Part shown: positions 36,939 through 49,800 of the stretch, one piece after another | Position numbering within the stretch: position 1 is the first letter of the stretch | Layout: each line of letters opens with the position of its first letter | NCBI GenBank assembly: GCA_030248065.1 | Contig: JASAMV010005088.1 | Span: 1 to 64,000 of the forward strand | From: Rhynchonema sp. JSB1_4 | Taxonomy: Eukaryota; Nematoda; Chromadorea; Monhysterida; Xyalidae | Direction: 5' to 3' | DNA: 64,000 nucleotides | Translations under genes and position numbers: made by a program | Notes under the pieces: model-generated | Seen by the model: the letters and a program-made list of their open reading frames with translations, nothing else | Told to the model about the DNA's origin: nothing | Database searches by the model: none

Positions 36939-39908
36939 ATGTTCGTTCTATATTGGAAGTACTGTAGTTTACATACAATGCCTTGAATAAGCAGGAGTCT
37001 TAAACGAAACTTTTTCGGTACCTTTTTCTGATCGAACAGCGGATTTATGACAGACATACTGTATTTTTAAAACGCGCGAAAAATCGTTATCTGAACCAAC
37101 TTGCGCCTGGCGTGCAGTCATATCATATGTCCGGAACCGTTCTGATTTGTGGGCCTAATTTTATCTGGCAGGTACTAAACGATAACTGAACACTACATAT
37201 ATCTAACGTACCATACTTAGATACGTATACTCCATGAAACAAAATACTAATTTTTGCGGTGCTTTGGGGTTACAGGAAACTGGGACTTTGCTGTTTACGT
37301 GCAAAATGAATGTCAGAGGTCGTCGTCGCAAATCCAGCTGCGCAATTTTGGGGTCTCGTGCTGGACCATAAAGGGGTTTCAGAAAGTGCCGCATTTACGG
37401 AAACCGCAGCTGCTTCCGTATGTCAAGAGTAAGCATTCTACGTGAGAATAACACTTTCGTTCCAACTATGTATCTACGTTGTACATGGTACTTACTGTAC
37501 GAGGTATGACGAACATAATGCAGCAGTTTTGTAATTCAGATCGCGTAACAAACAGTATAATGAGAGTCCATAAAATGACACGATGCAATGCACCCCACGG
37601 GAGAAAAATAATAATAAAAACTACAAAACGACATTAAACATCGGTACGTTGGTTAACCACATGGTGTGTCAAAGAAAATAAGTTGCGGTTCGTGCGATTG
37701 TGATATGCAAAACGCAGCGGGTATCTTTTGGTTTGCGCAGTTGAAATTGAAACACATAAAACAGCAAATCAAATAATCATTTTGGCCTTAATCCACAACT
37801 GTTCAAAAACAACACAGGCCTCATCAGGCTTGAAGACGTACGGTGTGAAAGTTAAACAATAAAAAATATAGTTTCCCAAAGAAGCATGTGACGTCAAGGG
37901 AGAATGGGCACGAAGAACAAACCGAAGTGTTTCGAAAACCAAAGTGGAAGGAAAGAAAAGGAAATCAAGTCGATTAGGCGAGTAAACAGCGGAGGAGTTC
38001 CGATATCGGGTTTTGAGTTGCGCCAGCCCATAACAGTTTCGAACCCAGAAGCGGTACAGCAGCGGGAGGACCACGTCATGAATCAAAACAATATCAGCTG
38101 GCGGATATGAAAACGCTTGAATAGATCGCATGTGAATCGCTTTGGGGTAAAACAGTGGTGGGAAACAGCACGAAGGAAAAGTTGCCGTGTCCAATATTTT
38201 TCTGTTTTTTTTGGGGGGGGAACATGATCTCGTCTGAAACTGATCTGATCATGCATTTTGGTTTCCTCTTTGAGGCACAAGCTGTTTTGTCCAAAACCAC
38301 GTTTTCTCATCGCTGTTTTCTCCGCACGACACGTGCGGGCCTCAGGTCATTCCTTCTGCTTTAAACGCAGTTTATCTTATCTAAACCCGGAAAATCGGAG
38401 TTCCAAAATTTCCAAACAGCATGCGATTTATTCACAGTCAGTCTACGCTTTTTTTGCACCTGTTCCAAATAAAAAACACAGTGAGGAAGCCAGGTCAACC
38501 GAGTGGACGTTTTCATTTCACGTCAGCGGACCAAAAAACTCAAACTTCAAACAACCGCTCAAGGTTACTAATTATAATGATATACCAAGTTCTGCGGGGA
38601 CTTTATCAATTCTTCTCCCTTAATGCGAATAAAAAGGACCTTGTCACGTCCGTATGAAATTTGCGCTTCGCATTTATACCACGAAATAAAAATGTTCGTT
38701 TTGAGTTTTTGGAACATCGGGAGGCAAAATTAGAATAAACGGTTTTGATAATGCGTAATGAATGAACACAGAGCCCAATGCCCGCAGCCGCAACTGTGAA
38801 GGGCAAATTGTTTCCTGTGGTTTTGAATGCAAATTTTTGATCGAATCAGGACTCCTAATGCACAACTGCACGCAAAAAGAAAACAAGAATATCTGACCGA
38901 GAAATAACCTAAAGTCTGACATAGGGGGAAATTTAGGCACTTTTCACTCGTTTCTCTGGTTCATCAATTGCAGGGCCTGTACAAAGGATAATGTTCGTGC
39001 GATAAAGAAAAATATATAAAGATTATAGCCTGACAGATTCGAAACACGTTTTCCTGCTTTTTCACGTTTTTGAATCTTCAAAGAAGATGCGCCGTCCCAC
39101 ACAACAAAGTGCTGCCTTCTCCTTTTCTTTTGAACGTCAGTTCAGTTTGATGCCATTTTTGCAATGCGGTCAAGATCTTTTTGGCCCAGTTCAGGCTTCA
39201 TGCCGTCTGTTAAGTCATGTCATTAATTAGTCTTGTTTTTCCAATTCCTATTTGGCAGTCAATTTTCTGGTGCTGCATCATACTAATCACAAAGAGGTCC
39301 CGTGCTTGCAGATGTGCGTTCTTTATTTCATAAAGAAATAAAATTAAGCAAACTACCCAGAATAATCGACTTACCGATGGACCGCTTTCCGCTAGTATTC
39401 CCGTTTTGACCGACTTTTTGATGAACCGCGGTATTTGTAGCAAATGCGTATTGAATTATTTTCAAATTCGTAGTCGAAAATTCCAAGTATGCCTCTTCTA
39501 TTGTAAAAATTGGCCAGAGAGCGGAAAGTGGCAAATCATATCATTCTGATGATGCGAGTGCAGCAAATGGGGATGCAAGTTATGACTGACATTTGGAATA
39601 ATGGGTGCCGAGCTTCCGAATATGGTTCTGCAAATAAACGGTATACCCCCACTGTAAGCAATTGACAGTAATCGAATGACATCTGCAGAAATGGAACAAA
39701 ATCAGAGCAAATGGGTGGTATATTTGATTGCCACTCCGCATGTAATGTGCGGAACTGACGTTTTACAAACATTGAAGTAAATAAAACGTGATTGAGACGA
39801 GGCCAATGAAGTTGGCCAAGTTAAACCCACATTTACAGTGCGCAAAACTGTTCCAACATGGAGGTACCTATACTAAATTTGGTGTCAACGTCTTGCTTTT
39901 GAAAACAG
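36939..39908. other. Gene-poor stretch
   Basis: No gene is assembled. A 141-codon minus-strand ORF at 37769-38194 is the longest frame; it is rich in Phe, Leu and Pro but shows no family resemblance or exon partners, and I treat it as probably spurious. Confidence 0.4.
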
Positions 39909-39911
39909 TAA

Positions 39912-40208
39912 GGGCTCCACCAGATAGACCCGAAACCCGAAACCCGAAACATAAATTTTTTCTATGTCCATGTTTCGGGTTTCGGGTTCTGAAAAAAAAC
40001 CCGAAACCCGAAACACAAAGCATGATAATCGAAAATGTTTTGGCCTTGCCACTTGTAGCTGACGTGCACAATTTGTACAGTCAGTCGAAACATTTGCGAT
40101 TATCATGCTTCGTGTTTCGGGTTTCGGGTTTTTTTTTCAAAACCCGAAACATACATAGAAAAAATTTATGTTTCGGGTTTCGGGTTTCGGGTCTATCTGG
40201 TGGAGCCC
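39912..40208. mobile_element. Harbinger-like MITE with TTTCGGG heptamer runs
   Basis: Terminal inverted repeats begin GGGCTCCACCAGATAGACCC and are flanked by TAA on both sides (39909-39911 and 40209-40211). The arms extend about 120 bp and are built largely from iterations of CCCGAAA (TTTCGGG on the other strand), around a centre of about 55 bp. The 3-bp TAA duplication and G-rich termini point to PIF/Harbinger; that assignment is inference. No transposase. Confidence 0.87.
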
Positions 40209-40211
40209 TAA

Positions 40212-42299
40212 GCCGACGGTGGTGAGCTAAATTGGGAACCACGTTGTGGTCACGTGCTTTATCTGCAGTGGTTGAGATCCCTTACCCTGGCTCACAGCGA
40301 TCAGGGTTACCACAACCAAAATGGGACGACGGATAACAAAAGCATACCGACTCAATAAATAACTGAGTCGATCATGCAAGCGGAACTGAAAATAACCGAA
40401 TTTCTCACTTTTTGACGCACAAAAGCGACCCACAACCAAGTTACTGACTCTGCGCTTTCGTCTTTACCACGAGCGTAACTATCAGTTACAGAGGGGCTTG
40501 CAGTTGAGCTGAGCTCGCAATTCAAATGTCAAGTTAAGAAACAACTTGTGCATATAAAGAGCCGTATATGCCATTGAAAAAAGTTGGCACGCGCGCTTCT
40601 GGGTCGGTATCTAAAGCCGGGGACTTATGCAAGTTGCGGGCTGGGTAACATGATTCTAAAGTGTGCGTCAAGTTACCCAAAATACAAGCGCAATGCTTGC
40701 AAGCCCAGTGCACAGCGCTAACTTGCCATATCGAAGTGACCACATAGAAAAGGCAAGTATATAGTATCCCGTACACATATTCAAATGAGAATTCTCTATG
40801 ACGTAAACGTGGGTGGGGCACCCCGTGATAAGGGGGCTTACGCCTCCGAAGCAACATGGTCACTTTTTGACGAGACGAGGAATCTGTTTTTATTGTGACG
40901 TATAAGCAGAACCACACTTGGTTGGGTGAGCTGTTTTCTAGCGAAACTGCTTGATGTTCGCAGAACTTTTGAAATCTTTAAAAAATAGGTATAACATGTT
41001 TAACAGCTAGAGAGGGACGAAAGACCGACACGGCTACACTCTGTGTGGCGTTTCGAAACCGGTGCGGTGCACGTGTCTCGCGGGCACGATTTCTTGCCAC
41101 ATGACGAAACACACACGCGCGCACGAGAAAAATAGTGGCACCAGAATTTTTGTGTGCTCCACAAAAATTTAGGCCACCGCGGTTTGCCGTAGTGTGAAAC
41201 AGAATCCACATGGGGCACCGACGGAGAGTCTTTGAAAGACTGCGCGGCAGCAACGCTCCTCGTGCTTTTCGCTCACCGCCAAGCCGCGAAGACGATTTTT
41301 TTGATATCTTTCCACGCTTACTTTTGCCGCATACCTAGACGTGAGTTTTTCGGCTGACGAGGGAACTTTATGAACGCTACGCACCTACGGCATCATACAG
41401 GCATGATACAGAGCAAGAGAGAACGAAATTGTGAAACTTTTTCGTGAAGCCCATACGCACATTTGCTGGTTGGTCCTTTGTCCGATCCTAATCAGTTTCC
41501 GGTTCCGTTCGGCGACGCATTTATTTTAGGTGTCCTTGATGTGCGTCAGCGCTCGGTGTGTTGTGGCAGCACCGCACACGTAGGACCGCCCTATATAAAC
41601 ATCAAATTCGGACTGGGGTCGGTACGGGACTTGGTTTGGTTTTTGAGTAAAATATTTTGCATTCGGAAATTTCAAAGCATCGAAGACGTTAGCCATCAGC
41701 ACAATTTTCTTGCCGCCAGTGGCCTGGGAACAGAATTAGTTAATTATCGCCGTTCGATAGTTTAACGGTCAAAAGTTGGCGAAACCGACGACGGGTCGGT
41801 GTCTATTCTCGGCCGCATTGAGTGAGTGAGTTGTCAGTGTGCGTCACGTTCGAGTGTCATGACACCGTGGATGGCCCATACACGGTGGTACGGTAAGATG
41901 GTTCCGTATGGCGTCCTTGCATTCCAATTCAGAAATGAGGTACAGCGTGGACGAAAAGTCCAACAAAAAACTAATCCGAATTTATGTACCCTAGGTGGCA
42001 CTTGTGGAGCAACTTGTCAAAATTTCGGTGCCCAAAAACTTGATAATGATGTCCCTTGGCAGCATCGGTGACGATTGTCAGGAAGACTTCATTAGTTTTT
42101 TACCGGCCTTTATGGTTCAGGCAAACTATCGGTATTTTACCTCGTGGTCTGGTTTTTTTGGTACATTCGGACAAACTGGTTACATAAACCCGTATGCATG
42201 ACCTTCATCTCGTGATCCCGATTCTACGCTGCGTTACTGCAACGCAATCTGCGTTGGATCACAATCCAGGAGTAGGCTGCAATTATCTGGAGTGACCCG
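40212..42299. other. Stretch with weak exon-like fragments
   Basis: On the plus strand near 41770-41900 and 41995-42065 there are short segments with plausible splice edges (for example TFECHDTVDGPY), but they do not join into a frame and no family is recognised. Nothing else is seen. Confidence 0.3.
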
Positions 42300-42307
42300 G
42301 GTACCAC

Positions 42308-42780
42308 CAGGGTTGGGCAAAAAAACGACGGCGTTTTTTCTTAAAAAAACGACGTTTTTTTTAAAAAACGTCTGGGTCGTTTTTCGTTTTTTTTTAAATC
42401 CTGAATTTCCTTGATTTTCCCTGATTTTTCAGGGAAAGTACCCTGATTATCAAGGAAAATCAATTTTTTGTCCCATTTTTTCAAAAAGTTTTCGACCAAT
42501 TTTTACTTTGTCGACATACGTCGGTATACGGAGTTTGACTTTTAATGATGACCCCGGCCAAAGTTGGTCCCATGATGCGGGTCTGATATGGGATCTTAAC
42601 AACTCGCTAGAAAAGGGTTGAAACCCGTTTATTTTGCCTCAGAACACATAGAATTACTTCATTTAACCACGTTTTCTTCCTAACATGAGCGTTTTCCAAT
42701 TTTTTGGGGGCATATGTATTTTGGTCATCTGGGCGCTTTAAAAAACGTTTTTTTCAAAAAAACGTTTTTGCCCAACCCTG
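42308..42780. mobile_element. hAT-type MITE, copy 1
   Basis: 473 bp with terminal inverted repeats CAGGGTTGGGCAAAAA / TTTTTGCCCAACCCTG and a perfect 8-bp target duplication GGTACCAC at 42300-42307 and 42781-42788. The sub-terminal regions are runs of A and T with ACGACG / ACGTTTTT. No coding sequence. Eight-bp duplications and CAGGG-type ends are typical of hAT elements. Confidence 0.93.
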
Positions 42781-42788
42781 GGTACCAC

Positions 42789-43706
42789 CACCATACCCAC
42801 AGGTATGCAAGTACACTAAATGTTATGGCACGCATGTACGTATTTGTTCCACTCCGTCTTCATGGCCTGATGCAATCACAAATTGCCCCCTTTATTCCGG
42901 CATAGGCGAACGGACCATTCTGGAATACAAAACAGACCACCACATTAAGACGCGGCGCTGGCCAGATGTGTTTTCGCCGTTGTTCCCTTCCGGAACCCGC
43001 ATTGTGCTGCAGCTTTTTTGGGCATCCCTGGGAGCACAAGGACGACGGAACTTTAAGAACTATCAAAGCTCGCGTGATTTGGTACATATTTGTATTGTAT
43101 TCTAGTGTGATACTCAGACGGTCTCTGAGGCCTGCTTCCGAGCCTGACGCGCGAGGTTCTCCTACTCCCGTTTTGTGACTGGTAAGAGCACCAAGAACTT
43201 TCGGAACCCTGCGTTTTTGGAATGTCACATGGGCGCACTGCACTGATAGCTGCTCCGTGGTCGCTGCTTGCGTCGAGTGCTATCAATAATCTGAATGCGC
43301 ACATTGGTTGGCATTAAGATAAATGGCGCCAGCTGATGATATGGCCACCAGTCAAACTTGGGCATACTGTATTGCTGCATGCTCTTCAGCATCGAAGACT
43401 CCTACTTTTTCTGTATGTTTAGTTTACCCGAGATAATACGGAATATTTGGACCTTCCTGTGGATGGCGCGTAACAGGCACAGGAACTTTGGAGCACGATT
43501 ATACAACTGTTTTGTCGTAACTGTTCTGTGTGGGTCATGTTAGAACACAAATATTTTTCAGTGAAGATTTTCCCAGTGCACATTAAAACAAATTTGCGCA
43601 ACAAACGCTGCTGAAACCAAGTCATCATATTGCTCGTGACACGGGTATAGCGCTTGACGACGTTTGCAGATTAGCACGTGCTACTTCGACAGTAGCCAAC
43701 CGACCG
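42789..43706. other. Spacer between two hAT MITEs
   Basis: Open frames exist on both strands near 42850-43240, but there are no compatible splice sites or recognised domain. Confidence 0.35.
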
Positions 43707-43714
43707 GTTCAAAG

Positions 43715-44212
43715 CAGGGTTGGGCAAAAAAAACGACGGCGTTTTTTCTTAAAAAAAACGACGTTTTTTTTAAAAAAAAACGCCTGGGTCGTTTTTCGTT
43801 TTTTTTAAATCCTGAATTTCCTTGATTTTCCCTGATTTTTCAGGGAAAGTACCCTGATTATCAAGGAAAATCAATTTTTTGTCCCATTTTTTTAAAAAAT
43901 TTTCGACCATTTTTTACTTTGTCGAGATACGTCGATATACGGGGTTTGACTTTCAGCGATGACCCCGGCCAAAGTTGGTCCCATGATGCGGGTCTGATAT
44001 GGGATCTTAACAACTCGATAGAAAAGGGTTGAAACCCGCTTATTTTGCCTCAGAACACATAGAATTACTTCATTTAACCACGTTTTCTTCCCAACATGAG
44101 CGTTTTCCAATTTTTTTGGTGGCATATTTTGGTCATCTGGGCGTTTTAAAAAAACGTTTTTTTTTAAAAAAAAAACGATTTTTTGGAAAAAAACGTTTTT
44201 TGCCCAACCCTG
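43715..44212. mobile_element. hAT-type MITE, copy 2
   Basis: 498 bp, the same family and orientation as the copy at 42308, with perfect target duplication GTTCAAAG at 43707-43714 and 44213-44220. The two copies are highly similar throughout and differ mainly in the lengths of A and T runs near the ends. Confidence 0.93.
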
Positions 44213-44624
44213 GTTCAAAGCTCACGTGGATATTTCACATTGGATCTCGGCTTGTTGCTTGATTCGTGATGCTGAAACGATTGAAAGAGTGAATTAGCTG
44301 GTGCTAGGAGGATCTAGCAACGTTGTGTTATACCGTGACAACACCCCTACGTTGTATAAACCGCAACATTATTTGTCCCATAGTTTCTGGCTCCGTCCAC
44401 TGGCTTGTTTGTACTTCACGAGCCACGCAACAACAACGGTTTTTGGATAAATTTTATTCAGGCGCGAATGTCAGTGGTGATTTCAGAAGGGAATCAATTG
44501 GCAGTTAAACAAGTTGTTTGTTGACAAGAAGTACGATGCATGCAGCTTAAATCCCTTAAATAACGATCAAAAATAATAAACTGTCTCCAATATTGAGGTG
44601 TTACTTTCCGCGATCCTTCAATGT

Positions 44625-45584
44625 TCACGTTTCTTTTTTGTTTTCCGTTGTCAATTTGTTCTTGTTTGATGATGTTGCTGTTGCTGAGAATCCATCCAGT
44701 TGCGTTCTGCTTGATTTGCTGAACGAGAATAATTCCTCAGTTTTCGAATTTTTCACGCCTGAAATTACGATTAAATGCGGCATTAATTCGAGAAAAACGT
44801 TTCGCTGTGTTACTGCAAACCTGGTCCGATATTACGGCCACATTGCTCTTTGCGTTTCTTCTCTCGATATCTTTCCAGCAATACTTCGTCAATTACGGAT
44901 CTTGTTTTACTGCCCATGGGCGATTTTGCTGATGTTTCACTGATTAAGAAAATATGATTTTGAATTTGAACTAAGTGGTCTTTTACCTTCTTATTTCTTG
45001 TCACAAATGTTTCTTTTATTTTTAGCTACCTTTTTGTTGGTTGCGTTTCATCTTCAAGTGTCGGGAAATCTTCAATCTCTTGCCGTTTACTGTCGGTTGG
45101 ACTGTCAAGTAATTTGTTCGTGTGTGCCTGGAAAGAGGGAACTCGGTTTTTGCTTGGGAGCAACAAACGCAGTAACGCAAATATCACTGACGTATTTGCG
45201 ATTCTGCTCCAATCTGACCATTTGTGTGCCACCCATCTTTATAATGTCTTCGTTGTTCTTTTTCTTCCGACAACATTTGCAGCAGCAGCACACGCAGCAG
45301 CCAATTGCGCAGAGCAAAATGGCCAACGCTGCAATGCCCGTCACAATGTAGGCCCACGTTGGTAGATGTTTCAACCAATCGATAAATCCCTCATGTATAG
45401 TTGGTGCGGTTGTACTTGGCAAACTTGATGATGTTTCATTGCCTGGGCTCTTTGTGTAATTTAACAATATTGACGGAATTTCGGTCGGTAAGTCTGTTTC
45501 ATTGAGTGATGGGGTAATTTCGGTTTGGAAATCTGACTTTTCAATGATGGCCAACAGTAGAAGAAGGATCAGTCTGGAAGACAT
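44625..45584 (-). CDS. Type I membrane protein with juxtamembrane Cys cluster (246 aa)
   Basis: Exons 45169-45584, 45030-45101, 44821-44939 and 44625-44758 join in phase. The protein has a signal peptide (MSSRLILLLLLAIIEKSDF), a Ser/Thr/Pro-rich ectodomain of about 65 residues with NxT/S sites (NET, NYT), a membrane helix (AYIVTGIAALAILLCAIG), then seven Cys within about ten residues (CCVCCCCKCC) followed by RKKK, and a charged cytoplasmic tail with a helical basic segment (LLERYREKKRKEQ). The Cys cluster just inside the membrane is a likely palmitoylation site and resembles the N-terminus of synaptotagmins, but no C2 domain follows. The family is not recognised. The first donor (GC/GTTTGT) is weak, so the first junction is less secure. 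Confidence 0.65.
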
Positions 45585-45960
45585 GTCGAATACAAGTCAA
45601 GATTGCTCAAAATTTTAGAAAATAAAATACTTTTTGGAAATACTGTAGAAATAAATGTTATGGAATCGAGAACTGTATTGAACCGTCACGATCCACGGCA
45701 AAGGGCGTGCATATACATCTGTCCAGCGTGTCAGTGAAATTCTTCACAAACTTATGACCCCATGTCAAGGGATAAAACAAGCATGTCACCATTGTTCTAA
45801 CAAAGAAACATTTTAATCACAACTGTCTGATGTTGTATATCGAAAAACAGAAAATCGTTCTGCAAAACTGGGCTTCTGTTAGAAGAAATATGGCACGTTG
45901 GCAATGGCACAGCGAAGGAAAGTGCACATAAACGGACACAATGTACCATACCGTGTATTA

Positions 45961-46191
45961 AGGTCGATTTATACTTCTGACTTCCGGGAAGTAGAAGTCA
46001 AAATCGGGAGAAGTCACTACCACGCAGAAGTGCCCGGCAAGGCAGTGATTGCATGTGGCGATTGCCTGTTCCGCTCTGTCCATTGACCGCTGCCTGCCGT
46101 CTACTGTTCTTGCTCTGTTAATGAGCTGACCGAACGGGCAGTCACAAATTTCTGACTGCTACTGCCGGGCAGTCAGAGTATAAACCGACCT
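45961..46191. mobile_element. MITE with TTA target duplication
   Basis: 231 bp. Ends AGGTCGATTTATACTTCTGA and its imperfect reverse complement (GTCAGAGTATAAACCGACCT), flanked by TTA at 45958-45960 and 46192-46194. The inside is largely palindromic. The 3-bp TTA duplication suggests a Harbinger-like origin (inference). It lies 700 bp upstream of the transporter gene. Confidence 0.82.
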
Positions 46192-46898
46192 TTATACCGT
46201 CATCAGTAGCACATGATCGAAAGGGTGAAAAGATAATGCGCAGTTCATCACACAGATAAAGCAATTTTGCTGTAACAAACAATCACTGAAAACATCTGTG
46301 CTGGCATGAACGCCACGCGCTTTGGCAACTCATGACACATGATGTGGAGTCGGCAATCACGTCACGACAATCTTGTAATTGTGATTGGCTAATAAATGTT
46401 CGTGTTCAGACCACGCCCGACCACAACAATTCTCTGAATCGGTTGTTCTACCCACCACCACTTGTTTACGTATTTGTGTGGGACTTTATGGTGGTCAGCC
46501 CGTCTCAACAGTCGGTTTACCTTTTGAGTAGGCTGGCTGATGACTGGTACGTCTGAACATTCTTTCCTTCACAGTGGTTGACGTTGTGTTCACCAGCAGA
46601 GCATGAAAAACGTGACATTCAGCACAGTTTCGACGGACAATATTGAACCGAATCGAGAAACTCATGTGTTTATTAGCGTGGTCAGAAAATACACCAGACC
46701 AGAGCGTGAGAATGGACTCACATTCGCATGTGCTACAAATCGACATTTTTCGTACTCTCGGATTTCCCAACCGAGTCAATAACAAACTATTGACAGATTC
46801 AGTACATACACAAAATTTTTTCAGAGATTATCAATCCAACAAAGAAATGGAAGGGATCTATAGTTTTCTGTGCATTTAGATCTGACTCAAATCAAAAT
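46192..46898. other. 5' flank of the transporter gene
   Basis: Presumed promoter and leader of the transporter gene. No named regulatory element is identified. Confidence 0.35.
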
Positions 46899-49800
46899 AT
46901 GGTGGAAATAGAAGAATCATTGTCTGAGAACGATGAACCTGTGGTAACGAACCGCAAATCCAGCAAATCATCGATATTCGGTCAAACGCCGGAATCGCTT
47001 CCTCAGGACGTCGACCCAGCTGTGACAAACCGTAAATCAAGCAAATCAGCCATATTTGGCAGTGATCCGTCCAAACCTAGACACTTGCCACATGGTGATT
47101 CTGTAGTCTCTCAACAACCAATCAGCTGGCGTCGGGTCGCGCCGGACGGTGGTTGGGGTTGGGTGGTTGTGTTGGGTGCATTCATGATCCACGTGATCGC
47201 CGATGGATTCGTCAACAGTCTCGGATTGATGATGACTGGCATGTCCAAGGATCTCGCAGTAGGAAACACAAAATGCTCATTGATACTCAGCATACAAGTG
47301 GGCTTATCGCTTGCCACCGGTTAGCACTTAATTTTCCGACATTATCGTATCGCTCTAAGGTTATCTTGACAGGGATAAACGATGTTTCACGCCACAATAC
47401 GCATTTCAGAACCAGTTGCAAGCGCGTTTGCCAGTCACTACGGGTGTCGTTCAGGCGCCCTGCTTGGAGCGATGCTCATGAGCATTGGTTGTGCAATTAG
47501 TGGAATCCCCGATGTGCGGAGCATATATTTCTTGTATTTCAGCATCGGCGTTCTCATGGGTGAGTTTTTTGACATCCCTATCCCCCTAACCGGTAAATGA
47601 CCATTCATGCTATTCTTCAACAACTCAGGAATTGGCTACAGCCTGGTGTACATTTCGGCCCTGCTGTCAGTGTCGATACATTTCGAACGCAAACGAGCTT
47701 TGGCCACAGGCCTGACCGTATGCGGTGCTGGCGTAGGCACTGCCATATTCGGTCCGCTTACACGATATTTGCTCACGCCGAAGGACAACTGGAGAGAAGC
47801 GCTACTGTTTGACGCTTGTAAATTTTGTCCTAAAACCTTGTTTGTTGCTCTATATCGTTCATCACTTTTTGAGGAACATGTATACAAACACATTGTCTGT
47901 TTCCAGGTATTATTCTGTTCTGCATGCTTTGCGGAACTGTGTTTGATGCTGTGAAATTGGAACCCGTTTACGAAGATGATCTTCGTAAGCAGCAGGTGAA
48001 CACTGTATGCTTTGGATTGCATTCCGACAAATGCTATAATTTCACTTACGATCAGATTATTTGGAACGTTATTTCAGTTGGCATGGCACTGCAAAACAAA
48101 CTAAGTTATGAGCTGTTTGCTTTTGCCGCAGGGAAGTTCCTCTGTTACAAATGAACGCGGGCAATCACGCAAAATGCCTATTGTTCCGGTGCAATTGGAA
48201 ACAATTTCCAGTGGAATCGAGTTTGATTTCACCAAGCCGCCGTTGCGAAAAACACAGACACACTGTCAGTGGCCGACTTCAGACTTGAACAACAGCTATA
48301 AACACCACATTGTGAGTTCAGGCTTTATTCCATTTCATTTGCTCAAAGAAATATTTTCTGAGGTCTACCGTAATTAATCGCAGAAATGTTTACGTAAAAT
48401 TGTTGTCAGGAAGCAAGAAGAGCGATATCGATTGGGATGGGTGATCCTGAGATTCCTGCAAAGCTGGTTTGTCAACAACCTATACAAGTCTCATCCTGAT
48501 GCCACAGAACGTAGAGGACAAACATGTTTTTTTGCATTTAGCGAAACCATGAATCTCTTCAAGACACCGGGTTTCTGGAGCTACGTGACGTTTTCTATTT
48601 TTGGAGCGCTACCAATCTTCCGGAATATATGGAAAAAGCTGACCATGTTCGAGCGATTTCAGTCCCACGTGAAAATCAGCAATCAGGTTGTTGTGTGCAT
48701 GGCACTACTGCAGCTGCTCACTTTTGAGCATAGTTTCATTGCACTGCGACAAGCATGCTAGCCAGGCAAAGGGAATAAAAGTATTTTAAAGATTGCTGTG
48801 CGGTTTGTAGTCACAAAAAGAAATATCTTGGCTTATTTTTTTGCACCATAGATGGTCCAAAAACACCGAACGATGAGCAAGCGGCAGCCGAGCTTACCCA
48901 AGAAGAACCGGTCAGACCACATCAGGTTGCTGCGTTGCCGGATTTCAAAAAGTTCGTGTTTCAGTGGTATCTTGATGGCCCACATGTTCAAATGTAAAGT
49001 ACCTCGGTTTTCAGTGCGTTGTTCAAAATGATCAACCCTTCCCTACTTCGCGATCGCCTGTTCCTACTGTTCTGCGTTTCCAACTTCCTGACCAGCATTG
49101 CGTACAACGTTCCCATCTTCTACCTTCCTGACAAAGGCGTGGCTGACGATGCGTTTACCGCAGCGAACTCGTTCCATCTGATCACAAGTTTTGGTGAGTT
49201 AACTTCGGCCTTTTTAAGTTCCCTTTGAATTTACCATATATATGCGAATAATCCAGGAATTGCAACCACGGTGAGGCGTGTGTTGTTCCTAGTCTTGTCC
49301 GAAAGCCACGTCCGTTGTGGTCAAAGCACACTTGTCGACCCATTGTGCATCTACACACTTCTCATGGCTGTTGCCGGTGTGGTGACCATTGTCAGCTGCT
49401 TGATAGAGAAAGAATATGTGCATTTGATAGCATATTCAGCCATATTCGGTCTGACGATCAGTGAGTGACAATGCTTTCTTTAATTTCGAAACGTGCGTGC
49501 GATGGTGATCAAACAGCCATTTAATTTAAAGCATTTAGTGTTGGCAAATTTTCGTGAAGGAAAAATTTCCTCAACACCGATTCCACGTGTGTAAAGTCGA
49601 TTACAACGCCGCAGGTGTGAACATTTGTCTGACGTCCAAGTTGTTGGTAGAGCTGGTTGGTCTCGACCATCTGACAAACGCATCCGGTCTGGTCATGCTC
49701 TTCCAGGGAATCGGGGCCGTCGCTGGACCGCCCATTGGAGGTTAGCAAGTATCCGGCTCAGCATTTTGCACGCTGTCTAACGTTGCACGCTGATAACGTA

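Noticed and set aside
37769..38194. 141-codon minus-strand ORF
   Set aside because: No codon bias like the neighbouring exons, no domain and no exon partners; frames of this size occur by chance.
41463..42201. Possible multi-exon gene on the plus strand (fragments such as TFECHDTVDGPY)
   Set aside because: Fragments have splice-like edges but incompatible phases, and none matches a known family.
48952..49014. A 21-bp intron (48994-49014) in the monocarboxylate transporter
   Set aside because: Too short to splice. The donor at 48951 gives a 63-bp intron in the same phase and a better family match.
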